Source of the DNA: Xanthobacteraceae bacterium
GTDB taxonomy: Bacteria; Pseudomonadota; Alphaproteobacteria; Rhizobiales; Xanthobacteraceae
Direction: 5' to 3'
NCBI GenBank assembly: GCA_031291445.1
Contig: JARLJA010000191.1
Coordinates: forward strand, 1 to 35,381
Length of the DNA stretch: 35,381 nucleotides
The translations under genes were made by a program, and so were the position numbers. Of the stretch, positions 1 through 7,958 are shown in pieces (positions within the stretch are counted from its first letter, which is position 1; the number at the start of each line of letters is the position of its first letter). The notes under the pieces were generated by a model that saw nothing but the letters and a program-made list of their open reading frames with translations, ran no database searches and was not told the DNA's origin.

Positions 1-1100
1 CCAAGCCTGCCGAGGCCGTGCCGGCGGCCGCCAGCCCGCCCGCGGCCCCGGCCGTGACGGCCGCTCCAGCGGCGCCTGCGGCGGCGCCGTCGGATCCGGA
101 GATCCCAGCAGGCACCGAGATGGTGACCATGACGGTGCGCGAGGCGCTGCGCGACGCCATGGCCGAGGAGATGCGGCGCGACGGCGACGTCTTCGTCATG
201 GGCGAGGAAGTCGCCGAGTACCAGGGCGCCTACAAGATCACCCAGGGGCTGCTGCAGGAGTTCGGCGCCCGCCGGGTGATCGACACCCCGATCACCGAGC
301 ACGGCTTCGCCGGTGTCGGCGTCGGCGCCGGCTTCGCGGGGCTGAAGCCGATCGTCGAATTCATGACCTTCAATTTCGCCATGCAGGCGATCGACCAGAT
401 CATCAACTCGGCGGCCAAGACGCTCTACATGTCGGGCGGCCAGATGGGATGCTCGATCGTGTTCCGCGGCCCCAACGGCGCGGCGGCCCGGGTCGCCGCC
501 CAGCATAGCCAGGACTATTCGGCCTGGTACTCGCAGATCCCGGGCCTGAAGGTGATCGCGCCCTATTCTGCGGCCGACGCCAAGGGGCTGTTGAAGGCCG
601 CGATCCGCGATCCCAATCCGGTGATCTTCCTCGAGAACGAGATCCTCTACGGGCACAGCGGCGAAGTGCCGAAGCTCGACGATTATGTCCTTCCGATCGG
701 CAAGGCACGGATCGTCCGGAGCGGTCAGCACGTGACGATCATCGCATGGTCCCACGGCATGACCTACGCGCTCAAGGCGGCGGAGGCGCTGGCCGGGGAG
801 GGGATCGAGGCCGAGGTCATCGATCTGCGCACCCTGCGGCCGCTCGACACCGAGACCCTGGTGGAATCGGTCAAGAAGACCGGCCGGGCGGTGACCGTGG
901 AGGAGGGCTGGCAGCAGTCCGGCGTCGGCGCCGAGATCGCCGCGCGCCTGATGGAGCACGCGTTCGACTACCTCGATGCGCCGGTGATGCGGGTCTCCGG
1001 CAAGGACGTGCCGATGCCGTATGCGGCCAATCTCGAGAAACTCGCCCTGCCCACGGTCGAAGAGGTTGTCGCCGCGGCCAAGGCCGTTTGTTACCGCTGA
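1..1100 (+). CDS. pdhB: pyruvate dehydrogenase E1 component, beta subunit (5' end outside window)
   Basis: Beta chain of the thiamine-diphosphate-dependent E1 of the pyruvate dehydrogenase complex, which decarboxylates pyruvate and passes the acetyl group to lipoyl-E2. The frame is open from the first base, so the gene begins outside the window. The first ~35 visible residues are an Ala/Pro linker. In related alphaproteobacteria such a linker joins an N-terminal lipoyl domain to E1-beta, so a lipoyl domain upstream is likely but not visible. The catalytic body starts near [15 protein letters not shown] and includes [38 protein letters not shown] and the C-terminal transketolase domain ([27 protein letters not shown]). 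The TGA at 1098-1100 lies 16 bases before pdhC, as expected in an operon. Confidence 0.95.
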   Translation, partial: KPAEAVPAAASPPAAPAVTAAPAAPAAAPSDPEIPAGTEMVTMTVREALRDAMAEEMRRDGDVFVMGEEVAEYQGAYKITQGLLQEFGARRVIDTPITEHGFAGVGVGAGFAGLKPIVEFMTFNFAMQAIDQIINSAAKTLYMSGGQMGCSIVFRGPNGAAARVAAQHSQDYSAWYSQIPGLKVIAPYSAADAKGLLKAAIRDPNPVIFLENEILYGHSGEVPKLDDYVLPIGKARIVRSGQHVTIIAWSHGMTYALKAAEALAGEGIEAEVIDLRTLRPLDTETLVESVKKTGRAVTVEEGWQQSGVGAEIAARLMEHAFDYLDAPVMRVSGKDVPMPYAANLEKLALPTVEEVVAAAKAVCYR

Positions 1101-1116
1101 CGATCAGGGCCGCCCC

Positions 1117-2454
1117 ATGCCAATCAACATTCTCATGCCTGCCCTGTCGCCCACCATGGAGAAGGGCAACCTTGCCAAGTGGCTCAAGAAGGAAGGCGAC
1201 AAGGTCAAATCCGGCGACGTCATTGCCGAGATCGAGACCGACAAGGCGACCATGGAGGTCGAGGCGGTCGACGAGGGCACCATCGCCCGGATCCTGGTGC
1301 CCGAGGGCACCGCAGACGTGCCGGTCAACGACGTCATCGCGGTGCTGGCGACTGAAGGCGAGGACGTGAAGTCGGCCGGCGCGGGCGCCCCCGCCAAGGA
1401 GGCGGCGAAGGCTCCCCCGGCTCCATCCGCCGCTCCTGCGGCGGCCGCTCCCGCCGCAGCGCCGACCACGCCGGCTGCCGCGCCGGCTCCGGCTGCGCCC
1501 GTCGCGTCGTCACCGGCTTCGCCCCATCGCCTGTTCTCCTCGCCCCTGGCGCGCCGCCTCGCCAAGGATTTCGGCATCGACCTGTCGGCGGTACAGGGTT
1601 CAGGCCCGCACGGCCGCGTCGTCGCGCGTGACGTCGAAGCCGCCAAGTCCGGCAAGGGTCTCAAGCCGGCCGCCGCGCCTCCCGCTGCCGCAGCCGCGGC
1701 GCCGATCGCGGGGCCGTCCGATCAGCAGATCCGCGCCCTGTTCGCCGAGGGCAGCTACGAGGCGGTGCCGCACGACGGCATGCGCCGGGTCATTGCGCAG
1801 CGCCTGACCGTCGCGAAGCGCGATATTCCCCACTACTATCTGACCTCCGACTGCGACATCACCAGGCTCGTCGCCGCCCGCGAGGATATCAACGCCGCCG
1901 CGCCGAAGACCGGCGACGGCAAGCCGGCCTACAAGCTGTCGGTCAACGACTTCGTCATCAAGGCGCTGGCGCTGGCGCTGCAGCGCGTGCCGGATGCCAA
2001 TGTGACCTGGACCGAGGGCGCCATGCTGCGTCACAAGGGCTCCGACGTCAGCGTCGCGGTGTCGATCCCCAGCGGCCTGATCACGCCGGTGATCCGCAAC
2101 GCCCACCTCAAGTCGGTCTCGGTGATCTCGGCCGAGATGAAGGACATGGCGGCGCGCGCCCGCGCCCGCAAGCTGAAGCCCGAAGAGTACCAGGGCGGCA
2201 CGACCTCGGTCTCCAACCTCGGCATGTACGGCATCAAGGACTTCACCGCGGTGATCAATCCGCCGCAGTCCACGATTCTGGCGGTCGGCATGGGCGAGGA
2301 ACGCGCGGTGGTGCGGCACGGCAAGATCGAGATCGCGACCATCATGAGCGTGACGCTGTCGTGCGACCATCGCGCGATCGACGGCGCGCTCGGCGCCGAA
2401 CTGGTCGCGGCGTTCCGCGCCCTGATCGAAAATCCGATCATGATGGTGGTGTGA
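1117..2454 (+). CDS. pdhC: pyruvate dehydrogenase E2, dihydrolipoamide acetyltransferase
   Basis: E2 core enzyme, which transfers acetyl from its lipoyl arm to CoA. The 445-residue reading starts at ATG 1117 (MPINILMPALSPTME), the standard E2 start; the longer open frame from 1021 overlaps pdhB and lacks homologous sequence. In order it has a lipoyl domain (about 1-80, lipoylated Lys43 in ETDKATME), an Ala/Pro linker, a peripheral subunit-binding domain (SPLARRLAKDFGIDL to GRVVARDVEAA), a second linker and the catalytic domain. The active-site motif is SCDHRAIDGALGAE, with the His and Asp of HxxxD; many relatives have DHRVVDG. There is a single lipoyl domain, consistent with another being carried by PdhB. 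lpdA follows after 41 bases. Confidence 0.97.
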   Translation: MPINILMPALSPTMEKGNLAKWLKKEGDKVKSGDVIAEIETDKATMEVEAVDEGTIARILVPEGTADVPVNDVIAVLATEGEDVKSAGAGAPAKEAAKAPPAPSAAPAAAAPAAAPTTPAAAPAPAAPVASSPASPHRLFSSPLARRLAKDFGIDLSAVQGSGPHGRVVARDVEAAKSGKGLKPAAAPPAAAAAAPIAGPSDQQIRALFAEGSYEAVPHDGMRRVIAQRLTVAKRDIPHYYLTSDCDITRLVAAREDINAAAPKTGDGKPAYKLSVNDFVIKALALALQRVPDANVTWTEGAMLRHKGSDVSVAVSIPSGLITPVIRNAHLKSVSVISAEMKDMAARARARKLKPEEYQGGTTSVSNLGMYGIKDFTAVINPPQSTILAVGMGEERAVVRHGKIEIATIMSVTLSCDHRAIDGALGAELVAAFRALIENPIMMVV

Positions 2455-2495
2455 TCGATCCCCCCTCCGGCGATCCAAACACAGAGATTGCGAGA

Positions 2496-3917
2496 ATGGC
2501 CGACACTTCATTCGACGTCGTCATCATCGGCTCGGGGCCCGGCGGCTACGTCGCCGCGATTCGCGCCGCCCAGCTCGGTCTCAAGACCGCGATCGTCGAG
2601 AAGCAGTTTCTCGGCGGCATCTGTCTGAACTGGGGCTGCATCCCGACCAAGGCGCTGCTGCGCTCGGCCGAGATCTATCATTACATGCAGCATGCCAAGG
2701 ACTACGGCCTGTCGGCGGACAACGTGTCGTTCGACGCCAAGGCGGTGGTGCAGCGCTCGCGCGGGGTCTCCAAGCGCCTCAACGACGGCGTCGGCTTCCT
2801 GATGAAGAAGAACAAGATCGCCGTCATCTGGGGCGAGGCGACCATCGAGGCGCCCGGTCGGCTCACGGTCAAGGCGTCGTCCGCCGAGGCGCCCAAGGGC
2901 GCGCTCGGCGCCGGCAGCTACCAGGCCAAGCACATCGTGATCGCGACCGGTGCCCGACCGCGCGTCCTGCCCGGCCTCGAGCCGGACAAGAAACTGATCT
3001 GGACCTATTTCGAGGCCATGGTGCCCGAGCGGATGCCGAAGTCGCTGCTGGTGGTCGGCTCCGGCGCCATCGGCATCGAGTTCGCGTCGTTCTTCCGCAC
3101 CATGGGCGCCGACGTCACGGTGGTCGAGGTGCTGCCGCAGATCCTGCCGGTCGAGGACGCCGAGATCGCAGCCTTCGCTCGCAAGGCCCTGGAGAAGCAG
3201 GGGATCAAGATCCGCGTCGCGACCAAGGTGACGAAGCTCGACAAGAAGGCCGACAGCGTGGTCGCGACGCTGGACGACGGCAAGGGCAAGACCGAGACCA
3301 TCGAGGTCGAGCGGGTCATCTCGGCGGTCGGCGTGGTCGGCAATATCGAAGGGCTCGGCCTCGAGAAGCTCGGGGTCAAGACCGATCGGGGCTGTGTCGT
3401 GATCGACGGCCATGGCCGCAGCAGCGTGCCCGGCATCTACGCCATCGGCGACGTCGCCGGACCGCCGATGCTGGCTCACAAGGCCGAGCATGAGGGGGTG
3501 ATCTGCGTCGAGGCCATCAAGGGTCTCAACCCGCACCCGATGGACAAGCGGCTGATCCCGGGCTGCACCTACTGCCATCCGCAGATTGCCTCGGTGGGGC
3601 TGACGGAAGCCAGGGCCAAGGAAGAGGGGCGCGATATCCGGGTCGGCCGCTTCCCCTTCGTCGGCAACGGCAAGGCCATCGCGCTGGGCGAGGACCAGGG
3701 GCTGGTCAAGGTGATCTTCGACAAGAAAACCGGGCAACTGCTCGGCGCTCACATGGTTGGCGCCGAGGTCACCGAACTGATCCAGGGATATGTGGTTGCG
3801 ATGAATCTCGAGACCACCGAGGAGGAGCTGATGCACACGGTTTTCCCGCACCCGACGCTGTCGGAGATGATTAAGGAAGCCGTGCTCGACGCCTATGGCA
3901 GAGTCCTCAACATCTGA
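2496..3917 (+). CDS. lpdA: dihydrolipoyl dehydrogenase (E3)
   Basis: FAD enzyme that reoxidises dihydrolipoyl groups with NAD+. The 473-residue protein starts at ATG 2496 (MADTSFDVVIIGSGPGGYVA), right at the FAD-binding GxGxxG; the open frame upstream to 2361 overlaps pdhC and is not homologous. The redox-active disulphide is in GGICLNWGCIPTKALL, a second nucleotide-binding motif is SLLVVGSGAIGIEFASFF, FAD contacts lie in GIYAIGDVAGPPMLAHKAEHEG, and the catalytic His-Glu pair is in FPHPTLSEMIKEAV. It is the last gene of the pdh group here. lipA, which often follows in related genomes, is not present; the next 640 bases have no intact gene. Confidence 0.97.
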   Translation: MADTSFDVVIIGSGPGGYVAAIRAAQLGLKTAIVEKQFLGGICLNWGCIPTKALLRSAEIYHYMQHAKDYGLSADNVSFDAKAVVQRSRGVSKRLNDGVGFLMKKNKIAVIWGEATIEAPGRLTVKASSAEAPKGALGAGSYQAKHIVIATGARPRVLPGLEPDKKLIWTYFEAMVPERMPKSLLVVGSGAIGIEFASFFRTMGADVTVVEVLPQILPVEDAEIAAFARKALEKQGIKIRVATKVTKLDKKADSVVATLDDGKGKTETIEVERVISAVGVVGNIEGLGLEKLGVKTDRGCVVIDGHGRSSVPGIYAIGDVAGPPMLAHKAEHEGVICVEAIKGLNPHPMDKRLIPGCTYCHPQIASVGLTEARAKEEGRDIRVGRFPFVGNGKAIALGEDQGLVKVIFDKKTGQLLGAHMVGAEVTELIQGYVVAMNLETTEEELMHTVFPHPTLSEMIKEAVLDAYGRVLNI

Positions 3918-3927
3918 CCGCCCAGGG

Positions 3928-3963
3928 GTTGCTCAGCTGCAACGAATGTTGCGGCTCCGCAAC
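3928..3963. repeat. two adjacent hairpins sharing GTTGC/GCAAC arms
   Basis: Hairpin one is GTTGC (3928-3932) with GCAAC (3939-3943). Hairpin two is a perfect GTTGCGG-CT-CCGCAAC (3948-3963). Because the arms share the same core, each left arm can pair with either right arm. The pair begins 11 bases after the lpdA stop codon. There is no T run, so a simple intrinsic terminator is not supported. It could be a 3'-end processing structure or a binding site. Confidence 0.5.
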
Positions 3964-4056
3964 ACTGTCTGGACATTTAACCTTGGCGCCAACTGGCGGC
4001 GGCCTTCGCCGCGATTTGGCCACACCCGCCACCACAGTCTTCAGCCAGTCGACTTT

Positions 4057-4340
4057 CTAGGGGCAGCTGATCAACTGCGGCACACGGACCGTGTCGCCGG
4101 GTCGGACCCACATGAAGGGACTGGCCTGGAAGCGCCGCAGCATGCACGCCGATACCGCCATCACCAGCCGGCAGCCCGGGGGGCAAGCGCCACAAGGGCT
4201 TGCTGCCCTCGTCGGCGACGGCGGCCTGCGTCGGGCCGATGGCGGCGGCCATCGCGTCGCGGCAGGCGGCGATGAATCCTTCAAAAGGTCACCATCTGCC
4301 GTGGATTCGAAGCGCCGTGGCCGCTTTGTGGACAAAGACT
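4057..4340 (-). pseudogene. possible frameshifted remnant of a small gene
   Basis: On the minus strand, coding-like sequence with high GC at third positions seems to switch frame. About 4272-4185 reads GFIAACRDAMAAAIGPTQAA and on to SKPLWRLPPG. At a run of six C (minus strand, near 4178-4184) it continues better in the neighbouring frame, as RLVMAVSACMLRRFQASPFM to VRVPQLISCP and a TAG at 4057-4059. Upstream, a further shift near 4275 would join FESTADGDLL. No family is recognised, and no Shine-Dalgarno or clear start was found. It may be decayed, a sequencing error, or chance in GC-rich DNA. Confidence 0.3.
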
Positions 4341-4556
4341 CATCGCAAGGTCTGACCTTGCGGTTTTCGATCAAGGATCCCGTTGGCAGGGCGGGCCACC
4401 CGGCGGCGTTCACGCGTCTCGGACCGGCTCATGACGGCGGAGGGTGTGGGCGTGACAGCCGTCCCACACCGCGGGCAAGCTGTGAACCAATACCGAGCCG
4501 ATCCGCCCCGCAGCCGACAGGGCTGCGATGCGTCGCAGCGGCGTTGTGAGCGAAAG

Positions 4557-5369
4557 ATGCGGGTTTCGGACCATATTCGCGTTGCTCTTGCGGTCGGTGC
4601 AATGATGTTTGCCACCCCGGGCCTGGCGTTCGAAGGCAACGCGGTCAATGGGTCGGAAACGGCACTCCCGGTGGTCGGACAGCCCAACAGCGCCGCGGCC
4701 GTGAAAAAGGGCGTGCAAACGGTGGCGCCGCCGTCACTGTCGTCGCTGCAGTACGCCGCCGAGGAAGGTCAGGCCATCGCGCAATGGCAGCTGGGCAACA
4801 TGTACGCCAACGGCAACGGCGTCGGCCGCGACGATCTCCGGGCGTTCAATTATTTCAGCCGCATCGCCAATGCCCATGCCGAGGACAATCCGTCGGCGCC
4901 GCAGGCGGCGATCGTGGCGAACGCGTTCGTGGCGCTGGGGCGCTACTACCTCGACGGCATCCCGAACTCCCACGTCAAGGCCGACCCGGAGCGGGCGCGG
5001 GAGATGTTCTCCTACGCGGCCTCCTATTTCGGCAATCGCGACGCCCAGTACAACCTGGCCCGTCTCTATCTGGACGGCATCGGCACCCCGCGCGACACCA
5101 AGTACGGCGTGCGCTGGCTCGGGCTCGCCGCCCAGAAGGGGCAGCACCAGGCCCAGGCCCTGCTCGGACAGATGCTGTTCAACGGCGTCAACCTGCAACG
5201 CCAGGCGGCACGCGGGCTGATGCTGCTGACGCTGGCCCGCGACGGCGCCACGCCCGACGAGATCTGGATCCAGGAAAGCTACAACGCCGCGCTCGCCAAG
5301 GCGTCGGAAGACGATCGCGCCATGGCGTTGCAGATGCTGGAGCGGTGGGTTCAGGGCCGCCGCGACTGA
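4557..5369 (+). CDS. ExoR-like periplasmic Sel1-repeat protein
   Basis: A 270-residue protein with an N-terminal signal peptide (MRVSDHIRVALAVGAMMFAT, then PGLAF) and tandem Sel1/TPR-like helical repeats such as AQWQLGNMYANGNGVGRDD, LGRYYLDGIPNS, AQYNLARLYLDGIGTPRD and AQALLGQMLFNG. Its size, layout and repeat spacing resemble rhizobial ExoR, a periplasmic repressor of the ExoS/ChvI two-component system that controls exopolysaccharide and acid/envelope responses. That functional link is inference; a generic Sel1 adaptor is the alternative. ATG 4557 was chosen because it starts the signal peptide; the frame is open to 4383 but that part is low-complexity. It converges with xth, leaving 30 bases between stops. 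Confidence 0.8.
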   Translation: MRVSDHIRVALAVGAMMFATPGLAFEGNAVNGSETALPVVGQPNSAAAVKKGVQTVAPPSLSSLQYAAEEGQAIAQWQLGNMYANGNGVGRDDLRAFNYFSRIANAHAEDNPSAPQAAIVANAFVALGRYYLDGIPNSHVKADPERAREMFSYAASYFGNRDAQYNLARLYLDGIGTPRDTKYGVRWLGLAAQKGQHQAQALLGQMLFNGVNLQRQAARGLMLLTLARDGATPDEIWIQESYNAALAKASEDDRAMALQMLERWVQGRRD

Positions 5370-5399
5370 GGCAGCGCGAGGCCGGTTCGGTTCGCCAGG

Positions 5400-6194
5400 C
5401 TAGCCGGCCCCGGCGGTATCCAGCTCAATCCACACCGGGACATGGTCCGAGGGCTTTTCCCAGGACCTGACGTGGCGGTCGATGCCGGCGGCCACCAGCC
5501 GGTCGCTGGCCTGCGGCGACAGCAGCATGTGGTCGATCCGGATGCCGTTGTTCTTCTGCCAGGCGCCGGCCTGATAGTCCCAGAAGGTGTACTGCCCGGC
5601 CTCGTCGGTGACCGCGCGGATCGCGTCGGTCAGACCGAGATCGAGCAGGGCCTGAAATCGCTCCCGGGTGCTGGGAAGGAACAGGGCGTCGTTGACCCAC
5701 GCGGCGGGATCGTGGACGTCGCGGGGCGCTGGGATGACGTTGAAATCCCCGGCCAGGACGAACTTCTCCTCGGCCTTAAGCCGTTCCTTCGAATAGCCAA
5801 GAAGTCTCGACATCCATTTGAGCTTATAGGGATATTTATCGGTGCCCGTGGGGTTGCCGTTGGGCAGATAGAGGCAGGCGACCCGGATCGCGCCGCCGTT
5901 GACCGACACCACGCCCTCGAGAAACCGGGCATGGACATCGTCCGGGTCGCCGGCGAGACCCGGGCGGGTCTCGTCGAACGGCAGCCGCGACAGCAGTGCC
6001 ACGCCGTTGAACGTCTTCTGGCCGTGAGTGACGACGTTGTAGCCGAGCGCCTCGATGGGCTCGCGCGGGAACGCCTCGTCGACGCACTTGATTTCCTGCA
6101 GGCAGACGATGTCCGGAGAACTGTCCTTCAGCCAGGCCAGAAGGTGATCGAGCCGCTGCCGGATCGAGTTGACGTTCCAGGTGGCTATCCGCAT
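5400..6194 (-). CDS. xth: exodeoxyribonuclease III (AP endonuclease)
   Basis: Mg2+-dependent exonuclease and AP endonuclease of the Exo III/APE1 family, acting in base excision repair. The 264-residue protein starts at ATG 6192-6194 (MRIATWNVNSIRQR), the usual family start; the frame runs open further upstream but there covers erpA on the same strand in another frame. Visible motifs are IVCLQEIKCVDE (metal-binding Glu), FVLAGDFNVIPAPRD (Asp/Asn pair), YTFWDYQAG, NNGIRIDHMLLSP and the C-terminal SDHVPVW with the catalytic Asp-His. A GAGGA lies about 12 bases before the start. erpA is 59 bases upstream on the same strand, so co-transcription is possible. Confidence 0.96.
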   Translation of the reverse strand: MRIATWNVNSIRQRLDHLLAWLKDSSPDIVCLQEIKCVDEAFPREPIEALGYNVVTHGQKTFNGVALLSRLPFDETRPGLAGDPDDVHARFLEGVVSVNGGAIRVACLYLPNGNPTGTDKYPYKLKWMSRLLGYSKERLKAEEKFVLAGDFNVIPAPRDVHDPAAWVNDALFLPSTRERFQALLDLGLTDAIRAVTDEAGQYTFWDYQAGAWQKNNGIRIDHMLLSPQASDRLVAAGIDRHVRSWEKPSDHVPVWIELDTAGAG

Positions 6195-6253
6195 GAGCTG
6201 GCAAAATCCTCGAGAAGTGTGTGGGCGGCGGGCGATCGGGCAGGGCGCCGACG

Positions 6254-6583
6254 TCAGATCGAAAAGCTGGTTCCGCAGCCGCAGGAGGCCGTCGCATTCG
6301 GGTTGTTGACCCGGAACGAGGCCCCGATCAGGTCGTCGACGAAGTCGACCTCCGACCCGCTCAGGAAGGTCACCGAGGTCGGGTCCACCAGGACCACGGC
6401 GTCGTTGCGGGAAATCACCAGGTCGTCGCTGGCCTTCTCGCGGGCGATGTCGAACTTGTACTGAAATCCCGAGCAGCCGCCGCCCTCGACGCTGATTCGC
6501 AGCATGGCACCGCTGCCTTCGGAATGCAGGATCTCCCCGATCCGCCTGGCGGCGCGGTCGGAAATGGTCACGTTCGGGGTCAT
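6254..6583 (-). CDS. erpA: iron-sulfur cluster insertion protein, A-type carrier (HesB/IscA/ErpA)
   Basis: A-type carrier that binds and delivers Fe-S clusters to apoproteins. The 109-residue length matches the family. The three cluster ligands are present: Cys37 in VEGGGCSGFQYKF and Cys101/Cys103 in ASCGCGTSFSI at the C terminus. The DFVDDLIGASFRVNNPNA segment is typical of ErpA-type members, although IscA/SufA-like function cannot be excluded from sequence alone. It is transcribed divergently from dgt across about 120 bases, which should hold promoters for both; I could not identify an iron-responsive operator there. Confidence 0.92.
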   Translation of the reverse strand: MTPNVTISDRAARRIGEILHSEGSGAMLRISVEGGGCSGFQYKFDIAREKASDDLVISRNDAVVLVDPTSVTFLSGSEVDFVDDLIGASFRVNNPNATASCGCGTSFSI

Positions 6584-6704
6584 CGGTTGCTCCGTTGTCG
6601 CTGCGGTGCGGGCCGCGATTGGCGCGTCGCGGTTTGAATCCGCCGCGTCTCATAGTTAAGTGCGCGCCAGCGCAGAATCAAATGCCGGAAAGGTCAGCCC
6701 CTCC

Positions 6705-7910
6705 GTGTCGGTTGGAATGGCAGCGCCGCGTGCGCCCTATGCCTGCGATCCCGACCACAGTCGGGGACGCCTGTTCGCCGAGCCGCCGAGCCGCACCCGC
6801 AGCCCGTTCCGGCGCGATTGCGACCGGGTCATCCATTCCAGCGCGTTCCGCCGCCTCAAGCACAAGACCCAGGTCTTCGTGTTCCATGAAGGTGACCACT
6901 TCCGGACCCGGCTGACCCACTCGCTCGAGGTGGCACAGATCGCCCGCGCGCTCGCCCGGCAGCTGGGGGTCGACGAGGACCTGACCGAGACCCTGGCGCT
7001 GGCCCACGACCTCGGCCATCCGCCGTTCGGCCATGCCGGCGAACGGGCCCTCGATGCCTGCCTCGAGGCCTTCGGAGGCTTCGATCACAACGCCCAGGCG
7101 CTGCGGGTGGTGACCCGGCTCGAGCACCGCTATCCCGAATTCGACGGCCTCAACCTGACCTGGGAGTCACTCGAAGGCATCGTCAAGCACAACGGTCCGC
7201 TCACCGACCGCGCCGGCCGCCCGACCGCCCATCACGGCGCGCGTGGCCTCCCGGTCGATATCGCGCGCTACGTCGCCGGCCACGACCTCGAGCTTTGGAG
7301 CCACGCCTCGCTGGAGGCGCAGATCGCTGCGGTGGCCGACGACATCGCCTACAATGCCCACGACATCGACGATGGCCTCCGTGCCGGGCTGTTCACGGTC
7401 GACGACCTCACGGCGATCCCGGTCACGCAGGCCATGATCCGGGCCATATCGGCGCGCTATCCGCGGCTCGACCAGGGCCGCCGCGGGGCCGAAGTGGTCC
7501 GCGAGCTGATCTCCTATCTGATCGAGGCCGTGGCGGCTGAAACCCGCCGCCGCCTCGGCGCCAGGGCGCCGGGCTCGGTCGACGACGTGCGCGGCAACGC
7601 GGCGGCGCTGGTCGCCTTCTCCGCCGAGGCCGCCGCCGCCGATGCCCAGATCAAGACGTTTCTCTATCAGCACATGTATCGCCATGCCCGGGTGATGCGG
7701 ATCATGGGCGACGCCGAGGACATCGTCTGCGAGCTGTTCGCCCGCTATCAGGACCGGCCGGAGGACCTGCCCGCAGAATGGTCAGTGCGCGGCAACCGCG
7801 GGGAGGCGGAACATGCCCGCCACATCGCCGATTTCATCGCCGGCATGACCGACCGCTACGCCCTCGTCGAGCATGCCCGTCTCTTTGACTCGACACCGGA
7901 TTTGCGTTAG
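6705..7910 (+). CDS. dgt: deoxyguanosinetriphosphate triphosphohydrolase-like protein (HD domain)
   Basis: HD-superfamily dNTPase that cleaves dNTPs to deoxynucleosides and triphosphate. Metal-binding residues are in [17 protein letters not shown] and [17 protein letters not shown] (HD pair plus helper His), followed by [14 protein letters not shown] and [21 protein letters not shown] chose GTG 6705, giving 401 residues beginning [12 protein letters not shown], because GGAAAGG (6687-6693) lies 11 bases before it. ATG 6717 is the alternative and has no good ribosome site; GTG 6660 is the longest reading. The [21 protein letters not shown] terminus marks the alphaproteobacterial Dgt-like subfamily. 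argS follows after 48 bases. Confidence 0.93.
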   Translation: MSVGMAAPRAPYACDPDHSRGRLFAEPPSRTRSPFRRDCDRVIHSSAFRRLKHKTQVFVFHEGDHFRTRLTHSLEVAQIARALARQLGVDEDLTETLALAHDLGHPPFGHAGERALDACLEAFGGFDHNAQALRVVTRLEHRYPEFDGLNLTWESLEGIVKHNGPLTDRAGRPTAHHGARGLPVDIARYVAGHDLELWSHASLEAQIAAVADDIAYNAHDIDDGLRAGLFTVDDLTAIPVTQAMIRAISARYPRLDQGRRGAEVVRELISYLIEAVAAETRRRLGARAPGSVDDVRGNAAALVAFSAEAAAADAQIKTFLYQHMYRHARVMRIMGDAEDIVCELFARYQDRPEDLPAEWSVRGNRGEAEHARHIADFIAGMTDRYALVEHARLFDSTPDLR

Positions 7911-7958
7911 GCGGCGCGGTATCCGGCCCGCGGCCGCCCCCTTGGATTCCGACGCTTG

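Larger units (their letters stand above)
3918..4556. other. gene-poor interval between lpdA and the ExoR-like gene
   Basis: This 639-base stretch has no convincing intact gene. Open frames on both strands exist, but none has a recognisable family and they conflict with one another. It contains two small hairpins just after lpdA and, on the minus strand, what may be a frameshifted gene remnant (both listed separately). The last ~200 bases presumably hold the promoter of the ExoR-like gene; I could not pick a clear one. Confidence 0.6.

Noticed and set aside
6584-6704. Search for an iron-responsive or shared operator between erpA and dgt
   Set aside because: TTGAAT and CATAGT are present but badly spaced, and no inverted repeat stands out.
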